64,000 nt of DNA from JACJYM01 sp965230495 (GTDB lineage: Bacteria; Bacteroidota; Bacteroidia; Chitinophagales; Saprospiraceae). The DNA is taken from contig OZ246004.1 in the NCBI GenBank assembly GCA_965230495.1, positions 434,001 through 498,000 of the forward strand. Direction: 5' to 3'. Shown here in pieces: positions 1 through 9,971 of the stretch. Under the pieces are notes generated by a model. It was given only the letters and a program-made list of their open reading frames with translations. It made no database searches and was not told the DNA's origin. How positions within the stretch are numbered: position 1 is the first letter of the stretch; each line of letters starts with the position of its first letter. The position numbers and the translations under genes were made by a program.

Positions 1-609
1 GAGGTTGATGGTTGGATTATCCATGAAAAAATTTGAACCCCATAACCCCTTTTCTTCACCACTAAAAGCAATGAAAAGATAATTGTTATTGGTGGTGCCC
101 TTCTTTTTGATTAGAGCTTCTGCTAAACATAGTAAAGCGGATACTCCACTGGCATTATCGTCGGCCCCATTATGAATGGCTGGAGGCCCGTAATATAAAC
201 TGCCTTCAGTCCCATATCCTAAATGATCCAAATGAGCACCTATAATTACAGTGTTTTTCGCATAGTTATCGATATAACCTACCACATTTCTACCCGTTAT
301 AACTTTATCCTTTGGGCTATCGACTGTTGAATGAGGATTGTGTCTTTGTCTATGAGTAAAATCCTGATAGAATCCATCTGTTCCTCTTGGAGAAATTCCT
401 ATTTCTTTCATTCTGTCAGCTACGTATTTCGCCGCCTTTTTTTCTCCAGGGGTACCCGTTTCCCTACCTTCCATATCATCAGCGGATAGCATTGCCACAT
501 CAACGGTAAGAGATTGTATTGGAGCCTCAAGAGGCAAAACTAGAGCAGTTTTGCATGAGGATAAAAGGCTAAATAGAATTATCCAGTTAAGGAATTTGAA
601 AATTTTCAT
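1..609 (-). CDS. M28 family zinc aminopeptidase, lipoprotein (5' part; C-terminus lies beyond the window edge)
   Basis: The minus strand carries an open frame of 203 codons from an ATG at 607-609 running off the left edge, so the protein is partial. The N-terminus has a hydrophobic stretch ending in a lipobox (LLSSC, Cys about residue 19), so it is probably a lipoprotein. Zinc-ligand motifs of the M28 family are visible in order: AHLDH (about residue 125), GADDNAS (about 148) and GEEKGL (about 187). M28 enzymes are co-catalytic two-zinc exopeptidases that remove N-terminal residues from peptides; here it would act in the periplasm or on the surface. It is divergent from the CoA-transferase gene at 836. 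Family assignment is firm, substrate is not. Confidence 0.9.
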   Translation of the reverse strand, partial: MKIFKFLNWIILFSLLSSCKTALVLPLEAPIQSLTVDVAMLSADDMEGRETGTPGEKKAAKYVADRMKEIGISPRGTDGFYQDFTHRQRHNPHSTVDSPKDKVITGRNVVGYIDNYAKNTVIIGAHLDHLGYGTEGSLYYGPPAIHNGADDNASGVSALLCLAEALIKKKGTTNNNYLFIAFSGEEKGLWGSNFFMDNPTINL

Positions 610-835
610 ATGAAGTACTGAATTTGCAATTAAAATATACTTTTGTGGAAAACCACAAAAATGAGAATTTATATACCAATATTCTCATTTAGTAGGTCAT
701 TTTCTTGTAAAAAATCAACACAATTATAGTCCCATTGACACTGAAACAAATGAGATTGATAATTTAAATACACTTGATATGAAAAGATTTTTTGTAGATA
801 AATGTTGTTTAGGATATATTAATCGTCCTTAGGGT
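610..835. other. Divergent intergenic region with two back-to-back hairpins
   Basis: Between two divergent genes lie two stem-loops. The first has arms TTTTGTGG (641-648) and CCACAAAA (653-660) with a 4-base loop. The second has 10-bp perfect arms at 659-668 and 681-690 with a 12-base loop. On the minus strand a near-consensus -7 element (TATATTTT) for the M28 gene lies about 25-30 bases upstream of its start, just downstream of the first hairpin. The hairpins could be operator sites or a transcription barrier between the two promoters; the sequence does not decide. Confidence 0.45.
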
Positions 836-1903
836 ATGTCAAAAAGATCTCCATTTAGAAATTTAAAGGTTGTTGAGTTAGCATCTGTGCTAGCAGGGCC
901 ACTTGTTGGGAGTTTTTTTGCAGAATTAGGAGCAGAAGTATTAAAGATAGAAAATCTAAAAAGTGGTGGTGATCCGACAAGACAATGGCGAATTGACGGA
1001 GAGAATAGGAGTAAATCATACAGTGCTTATTATGCTTCGGCTAACTACGGGAAAAAATCCAAGTTCCTTGATCTACAAGAGTCATTGGACCGTGAGGTAG
1101 TGGAAAAATTAGTTAAAGAGTGTCATATTTTTATCACTAATATTCAAAATCACAAATTGTTGAAATTAGGGTTTGATTTTGAAAGAATGAAGAAAATTAA
1201 TCCGACACTAATTTATGCTCAACTTCATGCTTATGAGAGAGACGATGAGAGACCAGGTTATGATATGGTAATGCAGGCGGAGTGCGGTTTAATATCCATG
1301 ACAGGAGTAAAAGAAAGTTTAGCTAAAATTCCTATTCCGGTTGTCGATATTATAGCCAGTCATCAAATGAAGGAAGCTATCCTCATAGCTATGCTTGAAC
1401 AAAAGGTTGATAAGAAGCCGAAAAGAGTAGAAGTAAGTTTATTTAAAAGTGGAGTAAGTAGTTTAAGCTATCAAGCTTCCAATTATTTACTTGAAGGAAG
1501 AATAGGAGTTCCGATGGGAACATTTCATCCCAATATTGCACCATATGGGGATCAATATAAAACCAAGGATGAAGTAAATTTCATGTTGATGATAGGCAGC
1601 GATCAGCAATTTGAAATGTTAAAAAAATGTATTAACTTTGATTCACAAGTTGATTTTTGCAATAATCAATCCCGCCTTGTTGGTCGACAAGAACTTAACA
1701 AGATTCTCTCAGATATATTTATGAAGAAGACTATGGAAGAATGGTCGCTTGTATTTAGAGACAATAGAATTCCATATAGTCAAATTAATAATGTTGAGGA
1801 GTGTTTAACAGACCCCATTGCCAAAAAAATGATACAAAAAGGTTCTATCGATGAAGAAATTAATATTGATCAGTTGAGCAGTTTAGCGTTCGAAATAAAC
1901 TAG
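836..1903 (+). CDS. Family III CoA-transferase (CaiB/BaiF type)
   Basis: This 355-residue protein begins with the N-terminal pattern of CaiB/BaiF proteins (VVELASVLAGP, then LGAEVLKIE) and contains RPGYDMVMQA (about 139-148) and the segment IPVVDIIAS, whose Asp171 sits where the catalytic aspartate of formyl-CoA transferase lies. Family III enzymes move CoA between carboxylic acids, or racemise 2-methylacyl-CoA; the acid used here cannot be read from the sequence. It is somewhat shorter than the usual 380-400 residues, mainly at the C-terminus. It stands alone, divergent from the peptidase gene and 113 bases ahead of the T9SS genes. The family call is confident; racemase versus transferase is open. 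Confidence 0.88.
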   Translation: MSKRSPFRNLKVVELASVLAGPLVGSFFAELGAEVLKIENLKSGGDPTRQWRIDGENRSKSYSAYYASANYGKKSKFLDLQESLDREVVEKLVKECHIFITNIQNHKLLKLGFDFERMKKINPTLIYAQLHAYERDDERPGYDMVMQAECGLISMTGVKESLAKIPIPVVDIIASHQMKEAILIAMLEQKVDKKPKRVEVSLFKSGVSSLSYQASNYLLEGRIGVPMGTFHPNIAPYGDQYKTKDEVNFMLMIGSDQQFEMLKKCINFDSQVDFCNNQSRLVGRQELNKILSDIFMKKTMEEWSLVFRDNRIPYSQINNVEECLTDPIAKKMIQKGSIDEEINIDQLSSLAFEIN

Positions 1904-2016
1904 AAATATAGTTTAGTACGGTTTTTGTATCGTTTTAACTGATATCCATGACTTTGTTATGGACTTTAAATGTTATGAATGAGGTTTTTGTTATTGTTAA
2001 CTAAAAATTACATGCT

Positions 2017-3033
2017 TTGAAAAAATTAATTTTCACCCTGTTATGTGTGAGTGTTTTTACAATACTCAATTTAAAAGGGCAGGATTTGCATTACTCTCAG
2101 TTTTACAACTCTCCATTAAATGTAAATCCGGCTTTAACCGGTGTTTTTAAAGGAGATCATAGATTTCAACTGAGTGTTCGGGACCAATGGAGATATGTTC
2201 CAGTTCCTTGGTTTACATTTAGTGGAAGTTATGACAGAAAGTTGTATCCGAAAAAAACGGACAAGTATTTTTGGGGATTGGGTGCTAACCTAAATCACGA
2301 TAGACAGGGAGATTCCAGATTGAATCTTACTTCTCTGAATGTGTCAGGTTCCTTTAATTATATTTTGAATTCAAATCATGTAATATCTGTAGGTCTTTTG
2401 GTTGGTTTTGCTTCGCGAGGTTTTAGTACGGATGATTTAAGATGGGATAAGCAATGGGATGGAGTAGCCTTCAATAGCTCATTAGAGAGTGGAGAGAGTT
2501 TTGATATGCAGAGATTTAGTTTTATAGAGACAGGAGCAGGATTAAACTACAGATTTCAAAAATCTACAAGAACAAAAATTGATGTGGGTGTTGGTGCCTA
2601 TCATTTATATGAACCTGAAACGAATTTTTATGACAGTGAATCAAAAAAACTTCCTATGCACCTAACATTTAGTGGAGTGGGAAGTATTAAGCTTGTTGAT
2701 GCACTGGATTTACAAGTCCATGCTATTCAACAACTTCAGGATGAATATCGGGAGACTATTTTAGGAGGTTTGTTAAAACTTTATCTAAATAGTAAAAGAG
2801 GGAAGGAGTTAGAACTTCATGCTGGCTTAGGATATAGAACATCTAAATCGCTGATACCGACATTGGCTTTATCGTATCAAAAACGATATTATGTGAGTCT
2901 ATCTTTCGATATAGATGATACAGAGTTTAATAATCTAACAACTTCAAACAGAGGTGGTCCGGAAATGCATTTTAATTATATAATTACTAATGTAAAGCCA
3001 CTTAAGGATTTAAAGATATGCCCCATTTATTAA
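2017..3033 (+). CDS. PorP/SprF family type IX secretion outer-membrane protein
   Basis: The 338-residue product starts with a signal peptide (to about residue 21, ending LKGQ) followed by the family hallmark LHYSQFYNSPLNVNPALTG, then a beta-strand-rich barrel. PorP/SprF proteins are outer-membrane components that, with PorE-like proteins, tether T9SS cargo carrying type B sorting domains such as SprB. The gene directly precedes a PorE-like gene (20 bases apart) and a giant type B cargo gene, which supports this role. The start must be TTG at 2017: the nearby ATG at 2012 reads only two codons before a TGA. The TTG gives a good signal peptide. Confidence 0.92.
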   Translation: MKKLIFTLLCVSVFTILNLKGQDLHYSQFYNSPLNVNPALTGVFKGDHRFQLSVRDQWRYVPVPWFTFSGSYDRKLYPKKTDKYFWGLGANLNHDRQGDSRLNLTSLNVSGSFNYILNSNHVISVGLLVGFASRGFSTDDLRWDKQWDGVAFNSSLESGESFDMQRFSFIETGAGLNYRFQKSTRTKIDVGVGAYHLYEPETNFYDSESKKLPMHLTFSGVGSIKLVDALDLQVHAIQQLQDEYRETILGGLLKLYLNSKRGKELELHAGLGYRTSKSLIPTLALSYQKRYYVSLSFDIDDTEFNNLTTSNRGGPEMHFNYIITNVKPLKDLKICPIY

Positions 3034-3053
3034 TAATAAGCTGATTTAAAGAT

Positions 3054-5456
3054 ATGAAACATATATTCACGTTACTAATATCGTTCGTCATCTTAAATAG
3101 CTCGTTCTCGCAAACGAAAAGTGCTTTCGTTGAAGCTGCAGATCAAGCCTTTGACAATAAAAATTACTACGCAGCTTTGAAATATTACGATGAGGCTTTG
3201 TTATTTGATGAGAATGATACCTTGTTGCTTTATAAATCTGCTGAAGCTGCAAGACATTTTGATTCGTATAAGATTGCTGCTATGAGGTATTCTCTCCTTC
3301 TTGATTCCATGGGGTATCATAGTGAACCAAGTATCAAATTTTATTTGGGTGAAATGAATCAGAAATTAGGAAATTATGAAAAATCGACAGAGTATTACCA
3401 GCTATATTTGGCAGAACACAGTGGTGAAGATGAATTTATGACAGCCTTAGCAGAGAAGGAATTAGAATCGGCAAGATGGGCTGTTGACCAGAGTTTGGAA
3501 ACTGAGCAGTTATATACTCTGGATAAATATGAAGGTAATGTCAATACACCATATTCTGATTTTGGAGCATTAGTCAAAGGAGATACACTTTTTTTTAGCT
3601 CAATGCAATTCAAAGAAAGTAATCCCGATGAACTTCCTGCAAGACAGATGTCGAAAGTCCTAAAAGGTGAAAAATCTGGAGAAGAAATGACGGTTCTGGA
3701 TGTAGAATGGAATAACCTTCCTCAGTCTACAGCCCACACTACGTTTTCTCTGGATGGAAACAAGATGTATTTCACCATTTGTGATTATACTTCAGCGAGT
3801 ACATTGAGATGCGATATATATGAGACCAATGTTACTGAAGATGGATCAACTGCGGAGTATAAAAAACTAGAGATCAATCAGGATAGTGTTACTAACACTC
3901 ATCCTGCTATTGGATTAGATCCTGTTAATGGAAAGGAAGCTTTATATTTTGTCTCCGACAGAGATGGAGGAAAGGGAGGTTTAGATATATGGTTTTCAGT
4001 AATTGATCCAAATTTAGGGTTTTCTAATCCGGTAAACTACGAAAGTATTAATACTAATAAGGATGAGGTAACTCCTTTTTATCATGAGAGTACTAACACC
4101 ATATACTTTAGTTCAAATGGAAGAAGAGGTTTCGGTGGATTTGATATTTTTCAAAAATCTGGAAGTAAAGATGTTGTATTGTTGGATTATCCTTTGAATG
4201 GTAGTTATGATGATTTATATCTTTCTGTTGACGATGATCAGGATGAATTTATTTTTTCAAGCAATAGAGAAGGATCTCTTTTTGTCGATAGTTATTATGA
4301 GGCCTGCTGTTTTGATATCTATAAGGCTAAACTAAACGAGCTGGACATTAATCTTACTGCTTTAACTTTTAATAAAGAGACTAATACCGATCTAAATGGA
4401 GCTATGGTAAGAATCATCGACAAAAATACAGGAGAAGAGATTTTTAATAGTTATTTGGAAAATAGTAACGAACATATTTTTAGCTTACCTAGAAACAGGG
4501 AAATGTTAATCATAGGAACAAAGGAAAACTTTTTACCTGATACGGTGGAATTAAGTACGGTAGGTATTTTTGAATCAAAGGATATTGTAAAGAAGCTTTA
4601 TTTGGATCTTGAAAAGATAGAATTGGATGTTTTTACATTTGATAAAGATACTGAAGAACCTCTTTCAGGGGTTACTATCGTTCTTAAAGAAGTAGGTAAT
4701 CCTGCAAGTAAAGTAGTGGTAGATAATCCTAACGCCAACGACTTTAAGTTCTTTTTAAAGGAGAATAAAAGATATCAAATCACAGCTACTAAGCATGGGT
4801 ATTTTCCTGCTACGCTCATAGTTAACTCAGATGAAAATATTGATGGAAAAATTCGAAAAGAACTATTCTTAGATAAGTATGCATTAGAAAAATTCTTACC
4901 GGTGGTGTTATATTTTGATAATGATATTCCCGACAATAGAAGTCGAAGTACTAGTACAAAGAGATCATATTCAGAGCTGTTAGGAACTTATGTAAGAAGA
5001 AAACAAGAATTTAAAGATAGATATTGTGAACCACTATCACAGTCAGAAAAAGAGAAGACATGTGCCGAGATAGAAACTTTTTTTGAAGGTGATGTAAAAG
5101 GAGGATATGATAAATTGAAGATATTTATGAATGTCCTCTTGGAAGAATTAGAAAAGGGAAGAACAATAGAATTATCTATCCGAGGATATGCGAGTCCAAG
5201 AGCAGATGAGAAATATAATCTTGTGCTGAGTCAACGTAGGGTGAACTCGATAAGAAATGAATTGATGACTTATAGAGGAGGTATAATTTCAAAATATTTG
5301 AACAATAAGCAACTGCTGGTAACGGATGTCTCGTATGGTGAAGAACTTACTCCTAAAGGTGTTGAGGACGATTTATTTAATGAAAGATTGTCGATTTACA
5401 GTCCTGAAGCTTCTAAACAAAGAAGAGTGGAAATAGTAAACGTGACTAAATTTTAA
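3054..5456 (+). CDS. PorE-like OmpA family protein (TPR, beta-propeller, regulatory-like domain, OmpA)
   Basis: The 800-residue protein has a signal peptide (to about 19), TPR-like helices (about 25-145), PD40/WD40-like propeller repeats (about 150-430, for example LYFVSDRDGGKGGLDIW and IYFSSNGRRGFGGFDIF), one or two carboxypeptidase-regulatory-like beta domains (about 435-620) and a C-terminal OmpA peptidoglycan-binding domain (about 690-800, IRGYASPRADEKYN and LSQRRVNSIRNEL). This order matches PorE of Porphyromonas gingivalis, which links the T9SS outer-membrane complex to peptidoglycan. It lies between a PorP/SprF gene and a type B cargo gene and is probably in one operon with both. Many Bacteroidota carry several such PorE/PorP pairs, so it may serve only the neighbouring adhesin. 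Confidence 0.9.
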   Translation: MKHIFTLLISFVILNSSFSQTKSAFVEAADQAFDNKNYYAALKYYDEALLFDENDTLLLYKSAEAARHFDSYKIAAMRYSLLLDSMGYHSEPSIKFYLGEMNQKLGNYEKSTEYYQLYLAEHSGEDEFMTALAEKELESARWAVDQSLETEQLYTLDKYEGNVNTPYSDFGALVKGDTLFFSSMQFKESNPDELPARQMSKVLKGEKSGEEMTVLDVEWNNLPQSTAHTTFSLDGNKMYFTICDYTSASTLRCDIYETNVTEDGSTAEYKKLEINQDSVTNTHPAIGLDPVNGKEALYFVSDRDGGKGGLDIWFSVIDPNLGFSNPVNYESINTNKDEVTPFYHESTNTIYFSSNGRRGFGGFDIFQKSGSKDVVLLDYPLNGSYDDLYLSVDDDQDEFIFSSNREGSLFVDSYYEACCFDIYKAKLNELDINLTALTFNKETNTDLNGAMVRIIDKNTGEEIFNSYLENSNEHIFSLPRNREMLIIGTKENFLPDTVELSTVGIFESKDIVKKLYLDLEKIELDVFTFDKDTEEPLSGVTIVLKEVGNPASKVVVDNPNANDFKFFLKENKRYQITATKHGYFPATLIVNSDENIDGKIRKELFLDKYALEKFLPVVLYFDNDIPDNRSRSTSTKRSYSELLGTYVRRKQEFKDRYCEPLSQSEKEKTCAEIETFFEGDVKGGYDKLKIFMNVLLEELEKGRTIELSIRGYASPRADEKYNLVLSQRRVNSIRNELMTYRGGIISKYLNNKQLLVTDVSYGEELTPKGVEDDLFNERLSIYSPEASKQRRVEIVNVTKF

Positions 5457-5466
5457 ATTGACTAAG

Positions 5467-8400
5467 ATGAAAAAATTACAAATTACAAAAATACATAGGC
5501 CCATGATGGTAAGAATGTATCAGCTGGTGATGGTGTTTGTCTTATTCTTTACAGGAATAAAAGTCGCGAATACAACCCATATAATAGGAGGTAATATGAC
5601 TTACAGACATTTGGGAGGATCACAATATGAAATAAGTCTAACGCTGAGAAGGGATTGTTTGCTAGGTAGCCCTGAAGCGGAGTTCGATGACCCAGCTTAT
5701 ATAGGGATTTATAATGAAGCAGGAACTATACGTAAGCAAATCTTTGGCGGACAATTATTGTTGGATTTTAATGATGATGATACTTTGAATAACATAATCA
5801 TGTCAGATTGTGGATTTGAAGGAACTCAAGTATGTGTTCATCAGACAACTTATAAAACGGTAGTAAATCTTCCGTTTAGTAATGATGGCTATATGTTTGC
5901 CTACTTACGCTGTTGTAGAAATATGACTATAGAAAATATTGTTGAACCAGTTGAAACAGGTGCTACGTATTTTGTCAAAATATCATCGGAGTCGATGAAC
6001 ATGGACAACTCATCTCCTACTTTTGATCAATGGCCAGCGGTTTACATCTGTGGAGGAGAGCCCATCGATTTTGATCATTCAGCAACGGATATTGATGGCG
6101 ATTCTCTGGTTTATTCTTTATGTACTCCAACTACGGGTTTGACGAAAGAAAAGAATCAAATTGGTGTAAACAATACTTTTTTTCCTGTTCCTTTACCCCT
6201 TGCGAATGTTCAATGGAATAATGGATATGGTTTGGATAACTTGTTAGGAGTTCCAGACCCTACCAATTATCTAGCGATTGATAGTGAGACTGGGTTTATA
6301 ACAGGTATACCGAGAAATGAAGAAGGACAATTCTTAATAGGAATATGTGTGGAGGAATATAGAAATGGAGAATTAATAGGAATGGTCAAAAGAGACTTTC
6401 AATACAACGTTAGAATTTGTACTCCACCACCTTTTGCATCTTTTGATGCTCCTAATGCTTCTTGTGAAGGATTGAGTGTAGAATTCGAAAATACTAGTGT
6501 TGCAGGAACCAAGTTTGAGTGGTATTTTGATTGGCCAAATACGGATGCTGCCTTTTTCTCAGATGAAGAAAATCCAACCTTTGACTTTCCTGCTCCGGGT
6601 AACTATGATATTAGACTTAGAACAATAAGAAATACGGATGGTTGCGAGGATGATACCATAAGAACTATTTTTGTTTCTGATGAAAACTTGGAACCAACTT
6701 TTGATCTGGAAGTTGAATCTTGTAATCCGGATGGAACGATAAATATTCTATTGACTGAAACAAGTTCGGTGACTAATCCGGAATTTGATATGTTAGAACA
6801 TAATTGGCAGTTTATTCAGAACGGTGATACTACTACATATACGGGAGAAACTGTAGCAATTATTCCTGATTCTGCCAATTTTGAAATAATATATACAGCT
6901 ATTGCCACGAGTGGATGTGAAAATAGCACGTCAACATTTTTCGATATTTCTGATGTGTATCCGACGGTAGGGTATTCAATTACTTTATTGGATTGTTTAT
7001 CAGATCCTTCAGGAACCAATGCGACCATTCGATTTTCGCATTTTAGTCATGTGGTTAATCCTTTTGCAGAAGTTTCCGATTTCGAATGGATAGTGAATGG
7101 TACGTCTTACACCCAGGATACTTTTGAACTGATAATAGATAAAGGTGAAGAAATAGTCGGTAGTATTAGTGTGAATTTTGATAATGGATGTTCTGCTTCT
7201 GAAGAATTTGATCTCAATACGGAAGATTTATTACCTCAAACCAACTTTGATATTACACAAATAGATTGTGATGATCGTAATAGTACCAACATCTTGATGA
7301 CTTATAATAATAGTGAGGATAAAGGTTTAGATACTCTTTCGGTAACATGGAACATAGAAATAGGAGTGGATCAATACAACTTCGAAGGAGATTCACTGTA
7401 CCTGACTATTCCTAAGGATAGCATAATGAATTTGGAGATGGTTGCTATATTTGAAAATGGTTGTATCGATACATTGTTAGAAAGTTTCATTCCAGGACCT
7501 TTTGCTAGTTTGAACTTAATTGATGATACTGAAATATGTCCTGGCAACCCAATTAATTTAGTCCTTAATCCATATGACAATCTAACATATACTTGGGATC
7601 CTGAGGATGGATTAGATTTGTCGAATCCTTCAGATCCTATCGCTAATCCAATGATTACTACCCAATATTATGTCACCGTTACGGATGGTATTTGTACTAT
7701 AGAAGATAGTGTGCTTATAACGGTGTTGGAGGGTTTGGTTATCGATATTGTGGGGGATACTACTACTTGTGATGGAAGCATTAATCTAATGGCAACGGGT
7801 GGATTTGGTGATGGTGATTATGAGTGGAGTAATGAATCAGATTTTAGTGATATAATTCATATCGGAAATGAGCTTTCCGGGTCTAACATTATAGATTCGT
7901 TGACGTATTACATTAGATGGACGGGTAACGAATGTGAAATAGCTGGAGACTCAATAACCGTTACTAACGAGGCTATTGATCTTACAACGGCTGATCCTTT
8001 TGAAGTTTGTCGTCTGGATACTACGACGGTTCGTGTATTTAATAACAATCCGGATCATGAATTAACATATCAATGGGAGGACGATAGCCACATAATTTCA
8101 GGGCATACTTCTAATGAAATATTGATAGGATTGGGAGAAGATGAAATGGGAAGTTTTGATTTGTACATAGATATAGAGAATCAATATGGTTGTACCCATA
8201 GGGATACAATTACTATTGCGATCATTGAGAATCCAGAAGTTAATATTCTTATGGATAGAGAAGATTGTGATAGTCTTAAAGTCTGTTTTGACATTGAAGG
8301 AGAATATAATCCTTTTCCTGTATGGGATTTCGGAGACCCAAACACTGAGGATGATACCTCTTTTGAAAAAGAAGTCTGTTATACATATCCGTCAGAAGGC

Positions 8401-9948
8401 ACATACACTGTGGAATTAATAAACATTACAGCCAATTGTCCTTTTGTACCAGTTATTAAAACATTTACTATGGTTGATAGCTTCGATTTTGCACCCCTGA
8501 GAGATACCATTGAGGCCTGCATGGGAGATACTTTGAGATTGGAAGTTCCTGAGGATTACCAGAATTTGAGTTTTTCATGGTGTGATGAGGATGGAAATTC
8601 CATTTCTAGTGATATTATTTTTGAGTATGTAGTTAATGGAGATGATGTTGTTACTCTCAAAGTAGAGGACGATTTAGGTTGTGAAGGATCATTTAGTATA
8701 AATGTTATTGATTTAAACGATGTTCAGTTTAATATTATCCATACAGTTACAGAATGTGGAGAGCTTGAAGTTTGTGTTGAGTTAGAAGGAACCTATTTAG
8801 GTGATCTATTCTGGGATTTTGGTGATGAATCTGTGGAGACAGATACGTCTTCGTTAAATAGTCCATGCTATACTTATTCTCAAGAAGGTACTTACTCCAT
8901 TTCTGTAACCAATATTGGAGACTTATGTAATTTTGGTACAGTAACAAAGGAGATAACTATTCATGATGAATTTGATTTTGAAGGATTAGAAGATGTGGTA
9001 GATTGTCTTGATAATACGGTAGTGCTTAGTGTGCCAGATGAGTATGTTGACTATCAACATGTCTGGTGTACTACTGATGGAGACTCCATAACGAATGAGG
9101 TTGATTTAGAAGTTGTACTAGATGAGGATAAGTCGTTTGTTCTTAAAATCGTTGACGATAATGGTTGTGAAGCTTCAAAAACAGTTAATTTAACTGTTTA
9201 CCAATTCGATTTTGATATTGACCTTCCCTCTGTCTTTTGTGAGGATACAGAAGAGGAAATAATGATAAGCTCTAATGAAAATTACAGCTATCACTGGTTA
9301 CCTGAAGATTGTATTATTTCGGGACAGGATACTGATAAACCAGTGATCAAGGTTGAAGATGGAAAAACGGTAACAGTAGAAATTACAAACGAAGACAATA
9401 TGTGTAGCACCTCTGAATCGTTTCAAATGGATGTTAACTTTGTAGAAGTAGAAATAGGTGGGGAAACTGAGATATTTTTAGGTTCAAGTGACACCCTTTT
9501 TGTTGTAGATCCGAACCCTGATTACACATATGAGTGGAGTACTGGAGAAGAAGGTACGGAGATTATAATTACTCCTTCTGAGGATACTGAGTATTGTGTC
9601 ACTGCCACAGATCAATTTGGATGTGAGGGCGTTGATTGTATTAGTGTTGAGGTGATTCTTCCTCGGTGCGATGAAACTGACGTGTACATTCCTAATGCTT
9701 TTTCACCGAATAATGATGGTAATAATGACGTATTTAGAGTTAGGAGTAATTTTATAGACGAGATGACATTAGTAGTTTACAATAGATGGGGAGAGGAGAT
9801 TTATAAAAGTAGTGACCTTAATGCTGCATGGGATGGAACTTATAAAAACGAAGAGTTAGCACCTGATGCCTACGCCTATTATTTGACAGTATTATGTACT
9901 GATGGAGAGAGATACACTACCTATGGTAACGTGTCTTTACTTAGATAG
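5467..9948 (+). CDS. Giant secreted adhesin with PKD-like repeats and T9SS type B (gliding-associated) sorting domain
   Basis: The product is about 1,493 residues from the ATG at 5467 (a TTG at 5458 is also in frame). A membrane or signal segment (MYQLVMVFVLFFTG) is followed by TTHIIGGNMTYRHLGGSQYEI, an opening common in Saprospiria surface proteins, and then many Ig/PKD-like beta domains with paired cysteines (for example FWDFGDE and YSQEGTYSISVTN). The last ~85 residues are a classic gliding-motility-associated C-terminal domain: YIPNAFSPNNDGNNDVF, VYNRWGEEIYKS, WDGTYKNEELAPDAYAYYL. Such domains direct T9SS export and attachment through PorP/SprF-type partners, encoded immediately upstream with one base between stop and the TTG. 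Function is probably adhesion or gliding-like movement. The ligand is unknown. Two modules near the C-terminus are tandem duplicates. Confidence 0.9.
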   Translation: MKKLQITKIHRPMMVRMYQLVMVFVLFFTGIKVANTTHIIGGNMTYRHLGGSQYEISLTLRRDCLLGSPEAEFDDPAYIGIYNEAGTIRKQIFGGQLLLDFNDDDTLNNIIMSDCGFEGTQVCVHQTTYKTVVNLPFSNDGYMFAYLRCCRNMTIENIVEPVETGATYFVKISSESMNMDNSSPTFDQWPAVYICGGEPIDFDHSATDIDGDSLVYSLCTPTTGLTKEKNQIGVNNTFFPVPLPLANVQWNNGYGLDNLLGVPDPTNYLAIDSETGFITGIPRNEEGQFLIGICVEEYRNGELIGMVKRDFQYNVRICTPPPFASFDAPNASCEGLSVEFENTSVAGTKFEWYFDWPNTDAAFFSDEENPTFDFPAPGNYDIRLRTIRNTDGCEDDTIRTIFVSDENLEPTFDLEVESCNPDGTINILLTETSSVTNPEFDMLEHNWQFIQNGDTTTYTGETVAIIPDSANFEIIYTAIATSGCENSTSTFFDISDVYPTVGYSITLLDCLSDPSGTNATIRFSHFSHVVNPFAEVSDFEWIVNGTSYTQDTFELIIDKGEEIVGSISVNFDNGCSASEEFDLNTEDLLPQTNFDITQIDCDDRNSTNILMTYNNSEDKGLDTLSVTWNIEIGVDQYNFEGDSLYLTIPKDSIMNLEMVAIFENGCIDTLLESFIPGPFASLNLIDDTEICPGNPINLVLNPYDNLTYTWDPEDGLDLSNPSDPIANPMITTQYYVTVTDGICTIEDSVLITVLEGLVIDIVGDTTTCDGSINLMATGGFGDGDYEWSNESDFSDIIHIGNELSGSNIIDSLTYYIRWTGNECEIAGDSITVTNEAIDLTTADPFEVCRLDTTTVRVFNNNPDHELTYQWEDDSHIISGHTSNEILIGLGEDEMGSFDLYIDIENQYGCTHRDTITIAIIENPEVNILMDREDCDSLKVCFDIEGEYNPFPVWDFGDPNTEDDTSFEKEVCYTYPSEGTYTVELINITANCPFVPVIKTFTMVDSFDFAPLRDTIEACMGDTLRLEVPEDYQNLSFSWCDEDGNSISSDIIFEYVVNGDDVVTLKVEDDLGCEGSFSINVIDLNDVQFNIIHTVTECGELEVCVELEGTYLGDLFWDFGDESVETDTSSLNSPCYTYSQEGTYSISVTNIGDLCNFGTVTKEITIHDEFDFEGLEDVVDCLDNTVVLSVPDEYVDYQHVWCTTDGDSITNEVDLEVVLDEDKSFVLKIVDDNGCEASKTVNLTVYQFDFDIDLPSVFCEDTEEEIMISSNENYSYHWLPEDCIISGQDTDKPVIKVEDGKTVTVEITNEDNMCSTSESFQMDVNFVEVEIGGETEIFLGSSDTLFVVDPNPDYTYEWSTGEEGTEIIITPSEDTEYCVTATDQFGCEGVDCISVEVILPRCDETDVYIPNAFSPNNDGNNDVFRVRSNFIDEMTLVVYNRWGEEIYKSSDLNAAWDGTYKNEELAPDAYAYYLTVLCTDGERYTTYGNVSLLR
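8242..9219 (+). repeat. In-gene tandem duplication of a ~163-residue double-domain module
   Basis: Within the adhesin gene two consecutive segments of about 489 bases (8242-8730 and 8731-9219) encode the same domain order: a PKD-like domain with CF/CV..EGEY or EGTY, WDFGD, CYTYPSEGTYTV or CYTYSQEGTYSI, followed by a second Ig-like domain with SFSWCDEDGNS or QHVWCTTDGDS and GCE. The copies have diverged at the protein level but share spacing, cysteines and key aromatic residues, so they come from an internal duplication. Confidence 0.7.
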
Positions 9949-9971
9949 GGATAAAAAAATAATTAAATTTG

